DNA of 64,000 nucleotides from Deltaproteobacteria bacterium. Lineage in GTDB: Bacteria > Desulfobacterota > Desulfarculia > JACQYL01. The DNA is taken from positions 1 through 64,000 of the forward strand of contig JACQYL010000052.1 in the NCBI GenBank assembly GCA_016208165.1, written 5' to 3'. The translations under genes and the position numbers were made by a program. Below, in pieces: positions 45,301 to 53,497 of this stretch (positions are counted from its first letter, which is position 1; each line of letters starts with the position of its first letter). The notes under the pieces were generated by a model. The model had not been told where the DNA came from. It did no database searches and worked only from the letters and a program-made list of their open reading frames with translations.

Positions 45301-45566
45301 TAGAAACTCCCATATCCAGTGGCCAGTGGCACCGGCTGCGCGTGGAAACGGCCGATCACCACATTCGGGCTTTCCTCGAGGATAACCTGTTGCTGGAATA
45401 CACGGCCGACCGTGATCTGGATGGCTATGTCGGACTGTGGACCAAAGCCGATTCGGTAACCCTTTTCAACGGTTTATTCCTGGAACGCGGCACGGCACAA
45501 TCTCTATTGCAGGCACAAATAACCCTTAAAACATGGAACAGCACAAAGTCCAAGGAGGATCAATGA
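42372..45566 (+). CDS. PEP-synthase-like protein with C-terminal concanavalin-like domain
   Basis: 1064 aa from ATG 42372 (AAAAGGGGGG upstream). Order: helical N-terminal segment (1-115), PPDK/PEP-synthase ATP-grasp (about 120-415; VGAKAANLARM, RSSAIGEDSEISFAGQYTS, DIEWALDG and LLQARPL), phosphohistidine swivel (about 440-545, ASHLASVARE with its His), a middle domain (about 575-860) with CRTVHDIIRYCHEMSVREMF, and a LamG/DUF1080-like jelly roll (about 890-1050, ending WTKADSVTLFNGLFLE). There is no PEP/pyruvate TIM barrel, so a normal PEP synthase reaction is unlikely; another phosphotransfer is implied. Its stop overlaps the chrA start. Confidence 0.85.
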   Translation: MVTFFKSQKTGDACLPLPDMDPEQVGRYRHFRALLANNRAALTLMADLEQMYYDNRPFTIQFVERKRNQLFSEVDAMVQSLSGVSGKTYERLSGMLEGLRHYSKDELKADIPPTTEALTMPIDGIEEDHDRAVGAKAANLARMRRELALPTPNGFAITTTAYRLFLIETGLAAYIDEALAELSADDPAALEAIGSKIRARIMESPLPATIHAAMEEAAGNLTNGTWSNLRLAVRSSAIGEDSEISFAGQYTSVLNVPVSDLAEAYKQVVASKYSASALSYRLHHGVDDRETPMAVLVLEMIQPRLSGVLYTADSIGTDQDSIRISAVHGLGDALVGGDASPQRTYRIDKNEFRILDMGGIGIADRSPVDASSEAESLRELWDSAKLLENHFQRPLDIEWALDGSNRLFLLQARPLLVIEETADQGPEPAHDYPGHPMVIEGGKCAAGGVVAGRVLILKNTETDDPIPRLDPDTILVACTASTSITPWIGKAKGIITDIGSVASHLASVAREFGVPALFDTQTATATLKDGQQITLWASKARVYRGVVEELTRGMRPVKRPIFASPMHLRLQRLLDLTSPLNLTAPDSPQFTQEGCRTVHDIIRYCHEMSVREMFRFGESTGRLRAAMRLKVSIPIQLYVLDLGHGLRRGLTTCDEINAHDVVSAPFRALWRGLSHPCVNWTSTIAVGAHNFMSLMAGGAMPQQGRLGEASYAIVSADYMNLSARFGYHFATVDALCGTDTEHNYVNLQFAGGAGAYFGRTLRIQYMAAVLKRLGFEASVKGDLIEASMARLDQAGMEEALDQLGRLLGTSRLLDMALNSPEQVVSLADAFFQGKYDILEREREDGPKDFHLITGNWKTGKPDMEQGVLQDGSNFGSWISAGVSQAMARVMGKRYQELLDNIGAYYYFPLAIAKESSMAEGMARVMVKPLSGYIDQAGGLAFAIRDWGNYFVFRINALEDNAILFEFRNGKRIERSNVETPISSGQWHRLRVETADHHIRAFLEDNLLLEYTADRDLDGYVGLWTKADSVTLFNGLFLERGTAQSLLQAQITLKTWNSTKSKEDQ

Positions 45567-46882
45567 ACGTTCAATCCAATCCAGCGCCGTCGACGACGAT
45601 CACATTCAGGGACGCTGTGAAATTCTGGACCAAGCTGGGCTTCATCAGCTTCGGCGGCCCGGCCGGTCAGATCGCCATCATGCACCAGGAGGTGGTGGAA
45701 CGGCGGCGCTGGATCGGCGAAAACCAGTTCCTGCGGGCGCTCAATTTCTGCATGCTGTTGCCCGGGCCCGAAGCCCAGCAACTGGCCACCTACATCGGCT
45801 GGCGCCTGCACGGCACATGGGGCGGCATCGCTGCCGGTTCCCTGTTCGTCATTCCGTCCATCTTCGTCATGCTCCTGCTCAGCTACCTGGCTGTGGCCCA
45901 TATCGAGGCGCCGGCCGTGGCGGCTGCCTTTTACGGGATCCAACCGGTGGTGGTGGCCGTGGTGATCGAAGCGGTGCTGCACATCGGGAAAAAGGCGCTC
46001 AAGCACTGGGTACTATATGTCTTTGCCGCCTTGGCCTTTGTCACCATTTATTTTTTCAAAGTGCCGTTTCCCTATATCGTGGCCGCAGCGGCGCTCAGCG
46101 GTCTGCTCGTGCGGCAATGGTTGCCGCAGATTTTCTGTAAAGGCCAATTTGACACGCAAGCCCGAGAATGCCATGCTGAATTGGAATCTTCCACGGGACA
46201 AAACAACACCCGGCCATCCTTCGGCCATGTCGCAAGGGTCTTTGCCGTCTGCCTCATGTTGTGGGCTATCCCGGTGAGCGTCCTATGGATGTGGCGAGGC
46301 GGAGGCGATACCCTGACGCAGATCGGTTTGTTTTTCACGAAAGCCGCCTTTGTCACCTTCGGCGGTGCTTACGCCGTTCTGACTTACATCTCCGATGTGG
46401 CCGTGACCAACGGCTGGCTTACTGTTCAACAGATGCTCATCGGCCTGGGCCTGGCAGAGTCGACACCCGGTCCGCTCATTATGGTCACTCAGTATGTGGG
46501 GTTTATTGGGGCTTGGAACCTGCCGGAAGGACTGAATCCTTTGACGTCGGGCATCCTCGGTGCTCTGATTACCACGTACGTCACGTTTCTGCCCTGCTTT
46601 TTCTTTATCTTTGCCGGCGCGCCCTTTATCGAGGCCATGGCCGGCAATCAGCGACTTCAGGCGGCGCTAACCGGCGTTACTGCAGCGGTGGTGGGTGTAG
46701 TGTTCAACCTGGCGGTCTGGTTTGGGTATAAAGTGATTTTGCCCAACGGCAGCGTCGACGTCTTCGCCTTGGCATCCGCTGGGATCTCGTTATTTCTCCT
46801 TCAGAAATTTCACGTTCCCATCCACTATGTCGTGCCTGCGGGCGCTGCGGCAGGTGTCATCCGGCAAATGGTGTTTCAATAG
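45563..46882 (+). CDS. chrA: Chromate transporter ChrA, two-domain (second copy)
   Basis: 439 aa. ATG 45563 overlaps the TGA of the PEP-synthase-like gene (ATGA), with AAGGAGG just upstream, so translation is coupled. First half FISFGGPAGQIAIMHQEVVERRRW and CMLLPGPEAQQLATYIGW, second half AFVTFGGAYAVLTYISD and GLAESTPGPLIMVTQYVGF: complete CHR-family signatures. Longer than the copy at 10033 because of a polar linker between halves (about residues 200-228). Last gene of the chr operon, the expected export function. Confidence 0.95.
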   Translation: MNVQSNPAPSTTITFRDAVKFWTKLGFISFGGPAGQIAIMHQEVVERRRWIGENQFLRALNFCMLLPGPEAQQLATYIGWRLHGTWGGIAAGSLFVIPSIFVMLLLSYLAVAHIEAPAVAAAFYGIQPVVVAVVIEAVLHIGKKALKHWVLYVFAALAFVTIYFFKVPFPYIVAAAALSGLLVRQWLPQIFCKGQFDTQARECHAELESSTGQNNTRPSFGHVARVFAVCLMLWAIPVSVLWMWRGGGDTLTQIGLFFTKAAFVTFGGAYAVLTYISDVAVTNGWLTVQQMLIGLGLAESTPGPLIMVTQYVGFIGAWNLPEGLNPLTSGILGALITTYVTFLPCFFFIFAGAPFIEAMAGNQRLQAALTGVTAAVVGVVFNLAVWFGYKVILPNGSVDVFALASAGISLFLLQKFHVPIHYVVPAGAAAGVIRQMVFQ

Positions 46883-47053
46883 AAAAACAGCATGTATAGG
46901 AATCTGTATATGGGTGTCTCGCTATAGAATAGACGATTCAGCGACGCAACAAGGAATACGATTTTGGCTTTACAATGACATTACCGCTTCCGCGCGCTGT
47001 GGTTCCTATCCGGGTGTTTCGGCGTTGTTCGCTTCGTCATTCAGGTCCGCTGC

Positions 47054-47998
47054 TCATTTCGGCCACAACAAGTAGACGTAGACTGCATAAATCAGCAGGA
47101 ATACAGTGGCTTCAATCCTGTTTAATTCATACTTTGTCCACATGAACGGGAAGAGCAAGACGGCCGTTGTCATCATGAATGCCAGGTCCATCCGTCCAAT
47201 TCCATCGGAGCGAAGGGGGGCTATCATGGCTGACAGTCCGAGAATGGCAAGGATATTGAATATGTTGGACCCGATAATGTTGCCAATGGCGATATCCTCT
47301 TCTTTTCGTCCGGCCGCGACAATGGATGTAGCCAACTCCGGGAAGCTGGTACCCGCCGCGACAATGGTCAGACCTATCACCGCCTGTGAAACCCCGAGCG
47401 CGCTTGCAAGAGCTACTGCTCCCTCGACAAAGCAGCGGGAACCGATAACGAGACATGCAAGTCCGAGAATGATGGTCAAGATGTCAGAAGTCACCGACCC
47501 AACGACTCGGACTTGGAGCGCTTCGGAGGCAGCGGAGCCATACATTTGCCCATACTTCTTACCGATATATATAGTAAAAAGTGTATACAGAGTTATACCA
47601 ACGAATAGTACAAGTCCTTCAGATCGATCGATGAAATTGTCCTGCAGCAGAACACAGAGCAAAACTGACACCCCTATCATGATAGAGGTGTCAATGCGCA
47701 AGACTTTCAGGTGGACTCTTAAAGGCCTAACGAGCGCTGATAGCCCAAGAATAACCGCTATATTGAATATATTTGAACCAACTACATTACCAACAGAAAT
47801 ATCGCCCAACCCATCAAGTCCGGCCTTTAGGCTTACGACAAGCTCCGGCGTGCTTGTACCAAAGGCTACAATGGTCAAGCCGATTACAAGAGAAGGTACT
47901 TTGAAACGAAGCGCAAGTTTTGAACTACCCCTCACAAGCCATTCAGCTCCGAAATAAAGCAGTGCCAACCCAAGAATGAGAAGTCCCGTAATTGCCAT
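47054..47998 (-). CDS. Calcium/sodium antiporter (CaxA/YrbG family)
   Basis: 314 aa, about ten helices, with the two inverted alpha-repeats of the CaCA superfamily: VIGLTIVAFGTSTPELVVSLKAGL with GNVVGSNIFNIAVILGLSAL, and VIGLTIVAAGTSFPELATSIVAAG with GNIIGSNIFNILAILGLSAM. All ion-coordinating residues (GTSTPE, GTSFPE, GSNIFN) are intact. Inner membrane Ca2+ efflux in exchange for Na+ or H+. Monocistronic and convergent with the chr operon. Confidence 0.94.
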   Translation of the reverse strand: MAITGLLILGLALLYFGAEWLVRGSSKLALRFKVPSLVIGLTIVAFGTSTPELVVSLKAGLDGLGDISVGNVVGSNIFNIAVILGLSALVRPLRVHLKVLRIDTSIMIGVSVLLCVLLQDNFIDRSEGLVLFVGITLYTLFTIYIGKKYGQMYGSAASEALQVRVVGSVTSDILTIILGLACLVIGSRCFVEGAVALASALGVSQAVIGLTIVAAGTSFPELATSIVAAGRKEEDIAIGNIIGSNIFNILAILGLSAMIAPLRSDGIGRMDLAFMMTTAVLLFPFMWTKYELNRIEATVFLLIYAVYVYLLWPK

Positions 47999-49025
47999 CT
48001 TGTCTTATCCCCTCCTTGTCATGCCGATCATGGACAGTCAGCGCTTCTGACTCCTCATCTATATCATTCGCTGCGCTAGCTCTCATCGCTTCTTGAAAGA
48101 AACCGCTTGGTTCCCAATGCTGCGGAAATGCGCAGCCGACGAGAAGGAGCCCTGCCTGCAACAGAGTATTACCTCTCTGCAGTTGCAGCCGACATCGAGT
48201 ATTCCGGGTTCCTTTTGCGGAGCGCAGGTGGAATTGATCGAAAAGGCGGTTTGAGTGTTTTCGGTGTAGGCGCTTTCTGCATGTCGGGCGGATACAGGAT
48301 CATTGGTTACATCGGTAAAGCATGGAATGGCATTTTGACTGCACTATATCTTTCACCGTCGGACCTTTTGGCTCGAAGTCGGTTGAGTCGGCTTTAACCG
48401 CTTCGCCAACTTCTTACGGGCGCTCGCCGGAGTACCTGTCGCCCAAAATTATTAGCATAGCGCTTGCCTCTGACTTTCTCCAGTCCAATATTGAAACGGA
48501 CACGAAGTCTTCGCTCCATATTTGCGGCCCCATCGGGGATCCGATTCATGGTGACCGGGACGGCCGCCCCGATGGTTCCGAGGCGGTTCGAAGTCGGGTG
48601 GAGGTCTTTCCTGTTCGATGAGGAATGGAATGGGCAAAATGGTCGGTTCCCGGCATCACATTCTCTTGACAATATTCGCGCATAGCACTATTTCCCCGTT
48701 TGAGAAATCTTCGGACAGGGTAGGGCGGTCAAACGACGCGAGATACGGCGTCCGACTCACCGTCCACCCGGACGGAAAAAGTCCGTCCGTAGGTGCGCCG
48801 ACACGCTAGGTAAACAAGGACGAAATAAAACCTTGTAAGAATGGAGCCGTATCCTTCATGGCCGCTATCAAGCCACCCCATTCATGGGTGGAGATTCATT
48901 AGCAGATATGTAACTATGCCATTTTTTTCGAATAACGGACGGACACGGGCTGCACTTGCAGATGAGGTGCTTCCTGTAATATCTTCGGAAGGCAACACCC
49001 CCCAGCATCAAGGATCGTTTCCAAC
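47999..49025. other. Intergenic, about 1 kb, no gene recognised
   Basis: Several short frames on both strands lack starts, ribosome binding sites or family resemblance. No RNA structure or repeat stood out. It may be decayed coding DNA, and it contains the promoter of the GH17-GT2 gene at its right end. Confidence 0.4.
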
Positions 49026-51626
49026 ATGAAAACCTCTAGTGTGATCATTGCGGTTGCCATCGCCATCCTATGCGTGAGCTTGTGGGCTTTGGTCAATCGT
49101 CCTGAGCAGGAACCTCCTTGGCCCCCTCGCATACAGGGATTTTCCTTCTCGCCCTTTCAAGCCGGCCAGGGTCCTCTCGAGGAGAAATACCCCTCTGAAA
49201 GTCAAATTGAAGCCGACTTGGCCGTGCTCCAGGGTAAAACCTATGCGATTCGGACCTACACGGTTGAGGACGTTCTGGTCAAGATACCCGAGTTGGCGCG
49301 AAAATACGGTATCAATGTGGCCTTGGGGATCTGGATTGACGCCGACCTTGAGCGCAATGAAGCGGATCTTCAGACCTTGCTTCAGATGGCCAATAAGAAC
49401 ACCAACATCGTGAGGGTCGTCATTGGAAATGAGGCCATTCTTCGTGGCGATCTACCTGTCGAAACGCTCATCGAGTATCTGGAAAAGGCGAATAAGAAGC
49501 TTGATATTCCGGTCAGCACGGCCGAGCCGTGGCATGTGTGGATCGAATACCCTGAACTCGCCGAACATGTAGACTACGTGGCCGTACATATGCTGCCATA
49601 CTGGGAAGGGGTTCACATTGATGCCGCCGTGGACTACATCGTTGAAAAGATCGCTCTGTTGAAAGAGCTCTTTCCGGACAAACCCATCGTCATCGCTGAA
49701 GTCGGTTGGCCCAGTAACGGCAGAACCAGGCAGTTGGCCGTGGCGTCAACGGCCAACCAGGCCATCTTCCTGAGGCGATTCCTGGATCGGGCCCAGCAGG
49801 AGAAGTACATTTACTACGTCATGGAAGCCTTTGACCAGCCGTGGAAAAAAGACACGGAGGGCTCGGTGGGAGCGTACTGGGGGGTTTACGACGTTGACCG
49901 CAAAGAGAAGTTCCCTTTTACCGATCCAATTGTGCCCATTGCGAACTGGTATATCCTCGCCTTCGTTTCCGTTCTGGTCGCAGTCATTACCTTCGCGATC
50001 CTTCTCATCGACAGTCAGACGCTCGGCAAGCGCGGGCGAGGCTTTTTGGGAATAGTGGTGTTTTCGGCCGCCTCCGGGGCGGTGTGGGTGGTCTACGACT
50101 ATGCCCACCAGTACCTGACACTGGGCACCGTTCTGGTGGGATTGGTGATGATGAGCGGTATGATTGGCGTCGTCGTGGTGTTGCTCACCGAAGCGCATGA
50201 ATGGGCCGAGGCTCGCTGGATTATCCGCTGGCGGAGGTCGTTCAGACCCGTGGAGATGGCTGCCGAGGACCTGCCGATGGTTTCCATCCATGTTCCCATT
50301 TATAACGAACCGCCGGACATGGTGAAGGAAACCCTTGATGCTCTGGCCGGCTTGGATTACCCGCGCTTTGAAGTTCTTGTCGTGGACAACAACACCAAGG
50401 ACCCACAAGTCTGGCAGCCGGTGCAGGCCCATTGCCAACAGCTTGGCTCGCGTTTTCGTTTTTTTCATGTTGATCCACTGTCGGGCTTCAAAGCCGGTGC
50501 GCTAAATTACGCGCTGGCCCGAACGGATGACCTTGCGCAGGTTATTGCGGTGATCGACAGCGACTATGTCGTGGATGCAAACTGGCTCAGAGACCTTGTC
50601 CCGCAATTCAAAGACCCGAACATGGGTATCGTCCAGGCTCCTCAGGATTACAGGGATGCGGCAGAGAGCGCTTTCAAGAACATGTGCTACGCCGAATACC
50701 GAGGCTTTTTCTTCATCGGAATGGTCACCCGTAATGAACGCAACGCCATCATCCAGCACGGCACCATGACCTTGATCCGCCGGTCGGTCTTGAGCGACCT
50801 TGGCGGATGGGCCGAATGGTGTATCACCGAAGACGCGGAGCTTGGACTGCGCATCTTTGAAAAGGGGTGCGAGGCCTCTTACGTCGTCCATTCGTACGGT
50901 CGCGGGTTGATGCCCGATACCTTTACCGACTATAAAAAACAACGTTACCGCTGGGCCTATGGCGCCGTTCAAATCTTGCGGCGGCATATGTCCTACCTGC
51001 TGTCCTCCAGGAAGAGCCGGCTGACGTCCGGTCAGCGCTATCACTTCATTGCCGGATGGCTGCCGTGGCTGGCGGATGGCGCCAACCTGCTGTTCATCCT
51101 GGCCGCCCTGTGCTGGTCCCTGGCCATGATTGTCGATCCCAAGCATATCGATCCTCCCCTGGTGATCTTTTCGCTCTTGCCCTTGTCGCTTTTTGCCTTC
51201 AAAGTCGGTAAGTTATTCTACCTGTATCGAACACGCGTCGGATCTTCCATAGGGCAAACGCTGGCCGCGGCCATCGCCGGCCTCGCCCTTTCCCACACTA
51301 TTGCCAAGGCCATGCTGGCAGGCCTTGTAACCCGAGGCAAACCGTTCTTCCGAACGCCCAAAATGGCCAAAGCATCGGTTCTGATGAAATCCCTGGCCGT
51401 TTCCGTGGAAGAAATTCTGCTGCTTGGCGCCTTACTCAGCGCTGCGGTGACGATAGGGTCGCTGCAAGTCATGCAAAGCCTGGACATGCATCTGTGGGTG
51501 GCTGTGCTGATCGTCCAGTCCGTGCCTTATGCAGCCACCCTGTTCATGGCGCTGATCAGCGCCTTGCCTCATCGCCGTCGTGCGGTTTTGGCTAAGACAG
51601 CGGAAGCCGAATCATCCTCGGCCTGA
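49026..51626 (+). CDS. GH17-GT2 fusion, probable beta-1,3-glucan synthase/transglycosylase
   Basis: 866 aa. After an N-terminal helix, a GH17-like glucanase domain (about residues 35-300) carries the acid/base IGNEAILRG (about 134) and nucleophile AEVGWPSNG (about 225). Helices (about 310-390) lead to a family 2 glycosyltransferase domain: PIYNEPPDMVKETL, VVDNNTKDP, VIDSDYVVD, TEDAELGLR and QRYRWAYG, all intact. More helices follow. This resembles the rhizobial and pseudomonad NdvB/NdvC-like glucan enzymes. Role: synthesis and secretion of a beta-glucan, perhaps cyclic and periplasmic. Stands alone. Confidence 0.88.
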   Translation: MKTSSVIIAVAIAILCVSLWALVNRPEQEPPWPPRIQGFSFSPFQAGQGPLEEKYPSESQIEADLAVLQGKTYAIRTYTVEDVLVKIPELARKYGINVALGIWIDADLERNEADLQTLLQMANKNTNIVRVVIGNEAILRGDLPVETLIEYLEKANKKLDIPVSTAEPWHVWIEYPELAEHVDYVAVHMLPYWEGVHIDAAVDYIVEKIALLKELFPDKPIVIAEVGWPSNGRTRQLAVASTANQAIFLRRFLDRAQQEKYIYYVMEAFDQPWKKDTEGSVGAYWGVYDVDRKEKFPFTDPIVPIANWYILAFVSVLVAVITFAILLIDSQTLGKRGRGFLGIVVFSAASGAVWVVYDYAHQYLTLGTVLVGLVMMSGMIGVVVVLLTEAHEWAEARWIIRWRRSFRPVEMAAEDLPMVSIHVPIYNEPPDMVKETLDALAGLDYPRFEVLVVDNNTKDPQVWQPVQAHCQQLGSRFRFFHVDPLSGFKAGALNYALARTDDLAQVIAVIDSDYVVDANWLRDLVPQFKDPNMGIVQAPQDYRDAAESAFKNMCYAEYRGFFFIGMVTRNERNAIIQHGTMTLIRRSVLSDLGGWAEWCITEDAELGLRIFEKGCEASYVVHSYGRGLMPDTFTDYKKQRYRWAYGAVQILRRHMSYLLSSRKSRLTSGQRYHFIAGWLPWLADGANLLFILAALCWSLAMIVDPKHIDPPLVIFSLLPLSLFAFKVGKLFYLYRTRVGSSIGQTLAAAIAGLALSHTIAKAMLAGLVTRGKPFFRTPKMAKASVLMKSLAVSVEEILLLGALLSAAVTIGSLQVMQSLDMHLWVAVLIVQSVPYAATLFMALISALPHRRRAVLAKTAEAESSSA

Positions 51627-51760
51627 CGGAGCCGGCGCATTTCGCCGCCGCGCAAGAACGGAGGATCGGATTTTAAGCCGATTGGATGCCCCTTGATGTG
51701 GCAAGGGATAAAAGCAAAATGGAACCCTTTTCATTTCAAAAGCTATAATGGGGTATAACA

Positions 51761-52174
51761 ATGAAAACCTTGTTTATCATTTCCACCGATGATGGCGAAA
51801 CGATCTTCAATGCGATGCGGCTTGCTAACGTGGCCGTGAAAAAGGGCGACGGGGTCAGCGTGTTCATGCTCGGAAAGGGTGTCCTTTTTGAACAGGCGGG
51901 AAACGAGCATTTTGATGTGATGGGGGAAATGAATAAGTTCGAGGGCGATTTTTATCTCTGAGGGGTCTGTATGAAATCCCACGGTCTGGTGGGATCAGGT
52001 GCGTGCCCGATTGGTTGGATGGATGATTTATACGAAGTTGCCATGGAAGCCGAAAAGTTTTTACGTTTTGAAGGAATTGGGCGTCGCTTTCGGACTGACC
52101 CGGTATGGAATGGCGGCTCAGACCCGGGCCGCCTCATTCAGTTGCGGCAGGCGTTATACCGACCGCTATTTTAA
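51761..52174 (+). CDS. DsrE-family protein with in-frame UGA, probable selenoprotein
   Basis: 137 aa if UGA 51959-51961 is read as selenocysteine (residue 67); otherwise it stops at 66 aa. The N-terminal part is a clear DsrE domain (MKTLFIISTDDGETIFNAMR, VSVFMLGKGVLFEQAG). The UGA falls exactly where family members have the first Cys of a CGxC motif: here UGVC, followed in the same frame by MKSHG, ACPIGWMDDLYEV and AEKFLRF, the normal DsrE ending. A SECIS-like hairpin follows. The family handles sulfur relay or thiol chemistry. The C-terminal 35 residues beyond FLRF are unusual and may reflect a lost stop. GGGG lies 7 bases before the ATG. Confidence 0.8.
51976..51995 (+). promoter_or_regulatory. 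Bacterial SECIS-like hairpin
   Basis: Perfect 7-bp stem ATCCCAC / GTGGGAT with apical loop GGTCTG, the loop beginning 21 bases after the UGA. The GGUCU-type loop matches that of the E. coli fdhF SECIS, and the distance is within the range used by SelB. Confidence 0.75.
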
Positions 52175-52209
52175 AGCTGCAATAACCCCCATGCACCGCA
52201 TCGATCTCG

Positions 52210-53235
52210 CTATTGATATTTGGCCCTCAACACGTCCGCCATCCGGTTCACCGCAGCGAAAGCGCGTTCCACAGTACGTTCCCTGTCGGGGTTTACCAGG
52301 CAGCACGTGGCTGGGGAAAGCATGCAGCGGGCTATGAGTTGTTCCCGATCGATACCCTTGGACCAAAGGATTTTCCAAACGCTTTCGAGACGCCGGACCA
52401 GAGAGGGGATCTCCTCCCGGGCGAACGCCTCGAAACCAGTGGGCACGATACCCCAGACGATGACGCCGCCCCGGTCAAGAAATTTTCGAATGGCGATGGC
52501 GTAGGAGGCGAAAATCTCCGCGTTGGTAAACACGTCCAGGGAGAGCACGTCCAGGTCCATGCTCAGCAGGAAATCCCAATCCGGGTTGCCGCACAGGTGA
52601 ATACCCCGGGGCCGGTCCACGTGGGCGAAGAATTGGTCCAGGTCGCCCTTGGCCTTCAAGTTGTCGTATCCGGACATGGCTGAAAACAGAAACTGCAATC
52701 CCGGTTCATCCACAAACATGAAGGCGTGGTCATTGCGCTGTTTAAGCCGCGCCAATTGAACGTTTAATCGTTTGGCCATGAAATCAAGCATAAACGGCCG
52801 TACGGTGTCATCGAAGAGAATGGGGCGTTCATCCTGGTCCAGGATGTTGAACCCGAAACTGATCGGTCCCTCCAGTTGCCCCCGAATGGCAGGCCTGTCC
52901 TTTAGGTCCATGGCCAGAAATCGGTGGTACACGGCCGAATAGGTTTCGCTGACGTCGAAATAGGTCGGATCGTCAAAGCGCAGCAGCGTGTCTTCCAACT
53001 CCTCCGCGAACTTATCCACGGAAAAACGCAGGGTCCGTTTGTCCATATCCAAGATGATGCCGGGGAAATGTTCGGCCGCTTGTACATACATATCCTCATG
53101 GTAACTGTAGTTGGGCAGTTGCGGCCAGAAAGGAACGTCCAACGACAGGGCCGCCTCGAGGGCGCGCGCTACGTCGGTGTGCGGCATCACGGCCATGGCG
53201 GTCGTCAAGAGGTTTCCGGGAATGTTGTGTGCCAT
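52210..53235 (-). CDS. MetE/UroD-fold methyltransferase-like protein
   Basis: 341 aa. ATG 53235 is preferred over GTG 53241 because AAAGGGG sits 5 bases upstream. The N terminus reads AMAVMPHTDVARAL followed by VPFWPQLPNYSYHEDMYVQ, typical of short proteins related to the catalytic half of cobalamin-independent methionine synthase. A likely zinc site is formed by HLCGN (His and Cys spaced HxC) and the late SPATCC cysteine. No N-terminal folate-binding half, so the methyl donor is probably not free folate; a corrinoid or other donor is possible. Convergent with the DsrE gene. Confidence 0.8.
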   Translation of the reverse strand: MAHNIPGNLLTTAMAVMPHTDVARALEAALSLDVPFWPQLPNYSYHEDMYVQAAEHFPGIILDMDKRTLRFSVDKFAEELEDTLLRFDDPTYFDVSETYSAVYHRFLAMDLKDRPAIRGQLEGPISFGFNILDQDERPILFDDTVRPFMLDFMAKRLNVQLARLKQRNDHAFMFVDEPGLQFLFSAMSGYDNLKAKGDLDQFFAHVDRPRGIHLCGNPDWDFLLSMDLDVLSLDVFTNAEIFASYAIAIRKFLDRGGVIVWGIVPTGFEAFAREEIPSLVRRLESVWKILWSKGIDREQLIARCMLSPATCCLVNPDRERTVERAFAAVNRMADVLRAKYQ

Positions 53236-53497
53236 AGCCACCCCTTTATCATTTGGGATTCTCGTAACGCGTTAAGGATTAACCCCACATTTTTTCATGC
53301 ATCGGTGCGGAACCCGATCGGGCATATCGAAGTCAGGCAAGATTCAGCCTTTCTGCCGGCCTTGTGGTATCAACTAAATGATAAAGTTTGTGCGGGGATG
53401 CGTGTTTACGCCGCCGCAAATAAGAGGTCCCGACGTAACAATCTCGATGCCTCAAGAACCGGAGTCATGCCTGATTATTTGATTCTTCACTTTCCAT

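Noticed and set aside
51744-51749. TATAAT just before the selenoprotein start as its -10 box
   Set aside because: It is only 12 bases from the ATG and has no -35 partner, leaving no room for a leader with the GGGG site.
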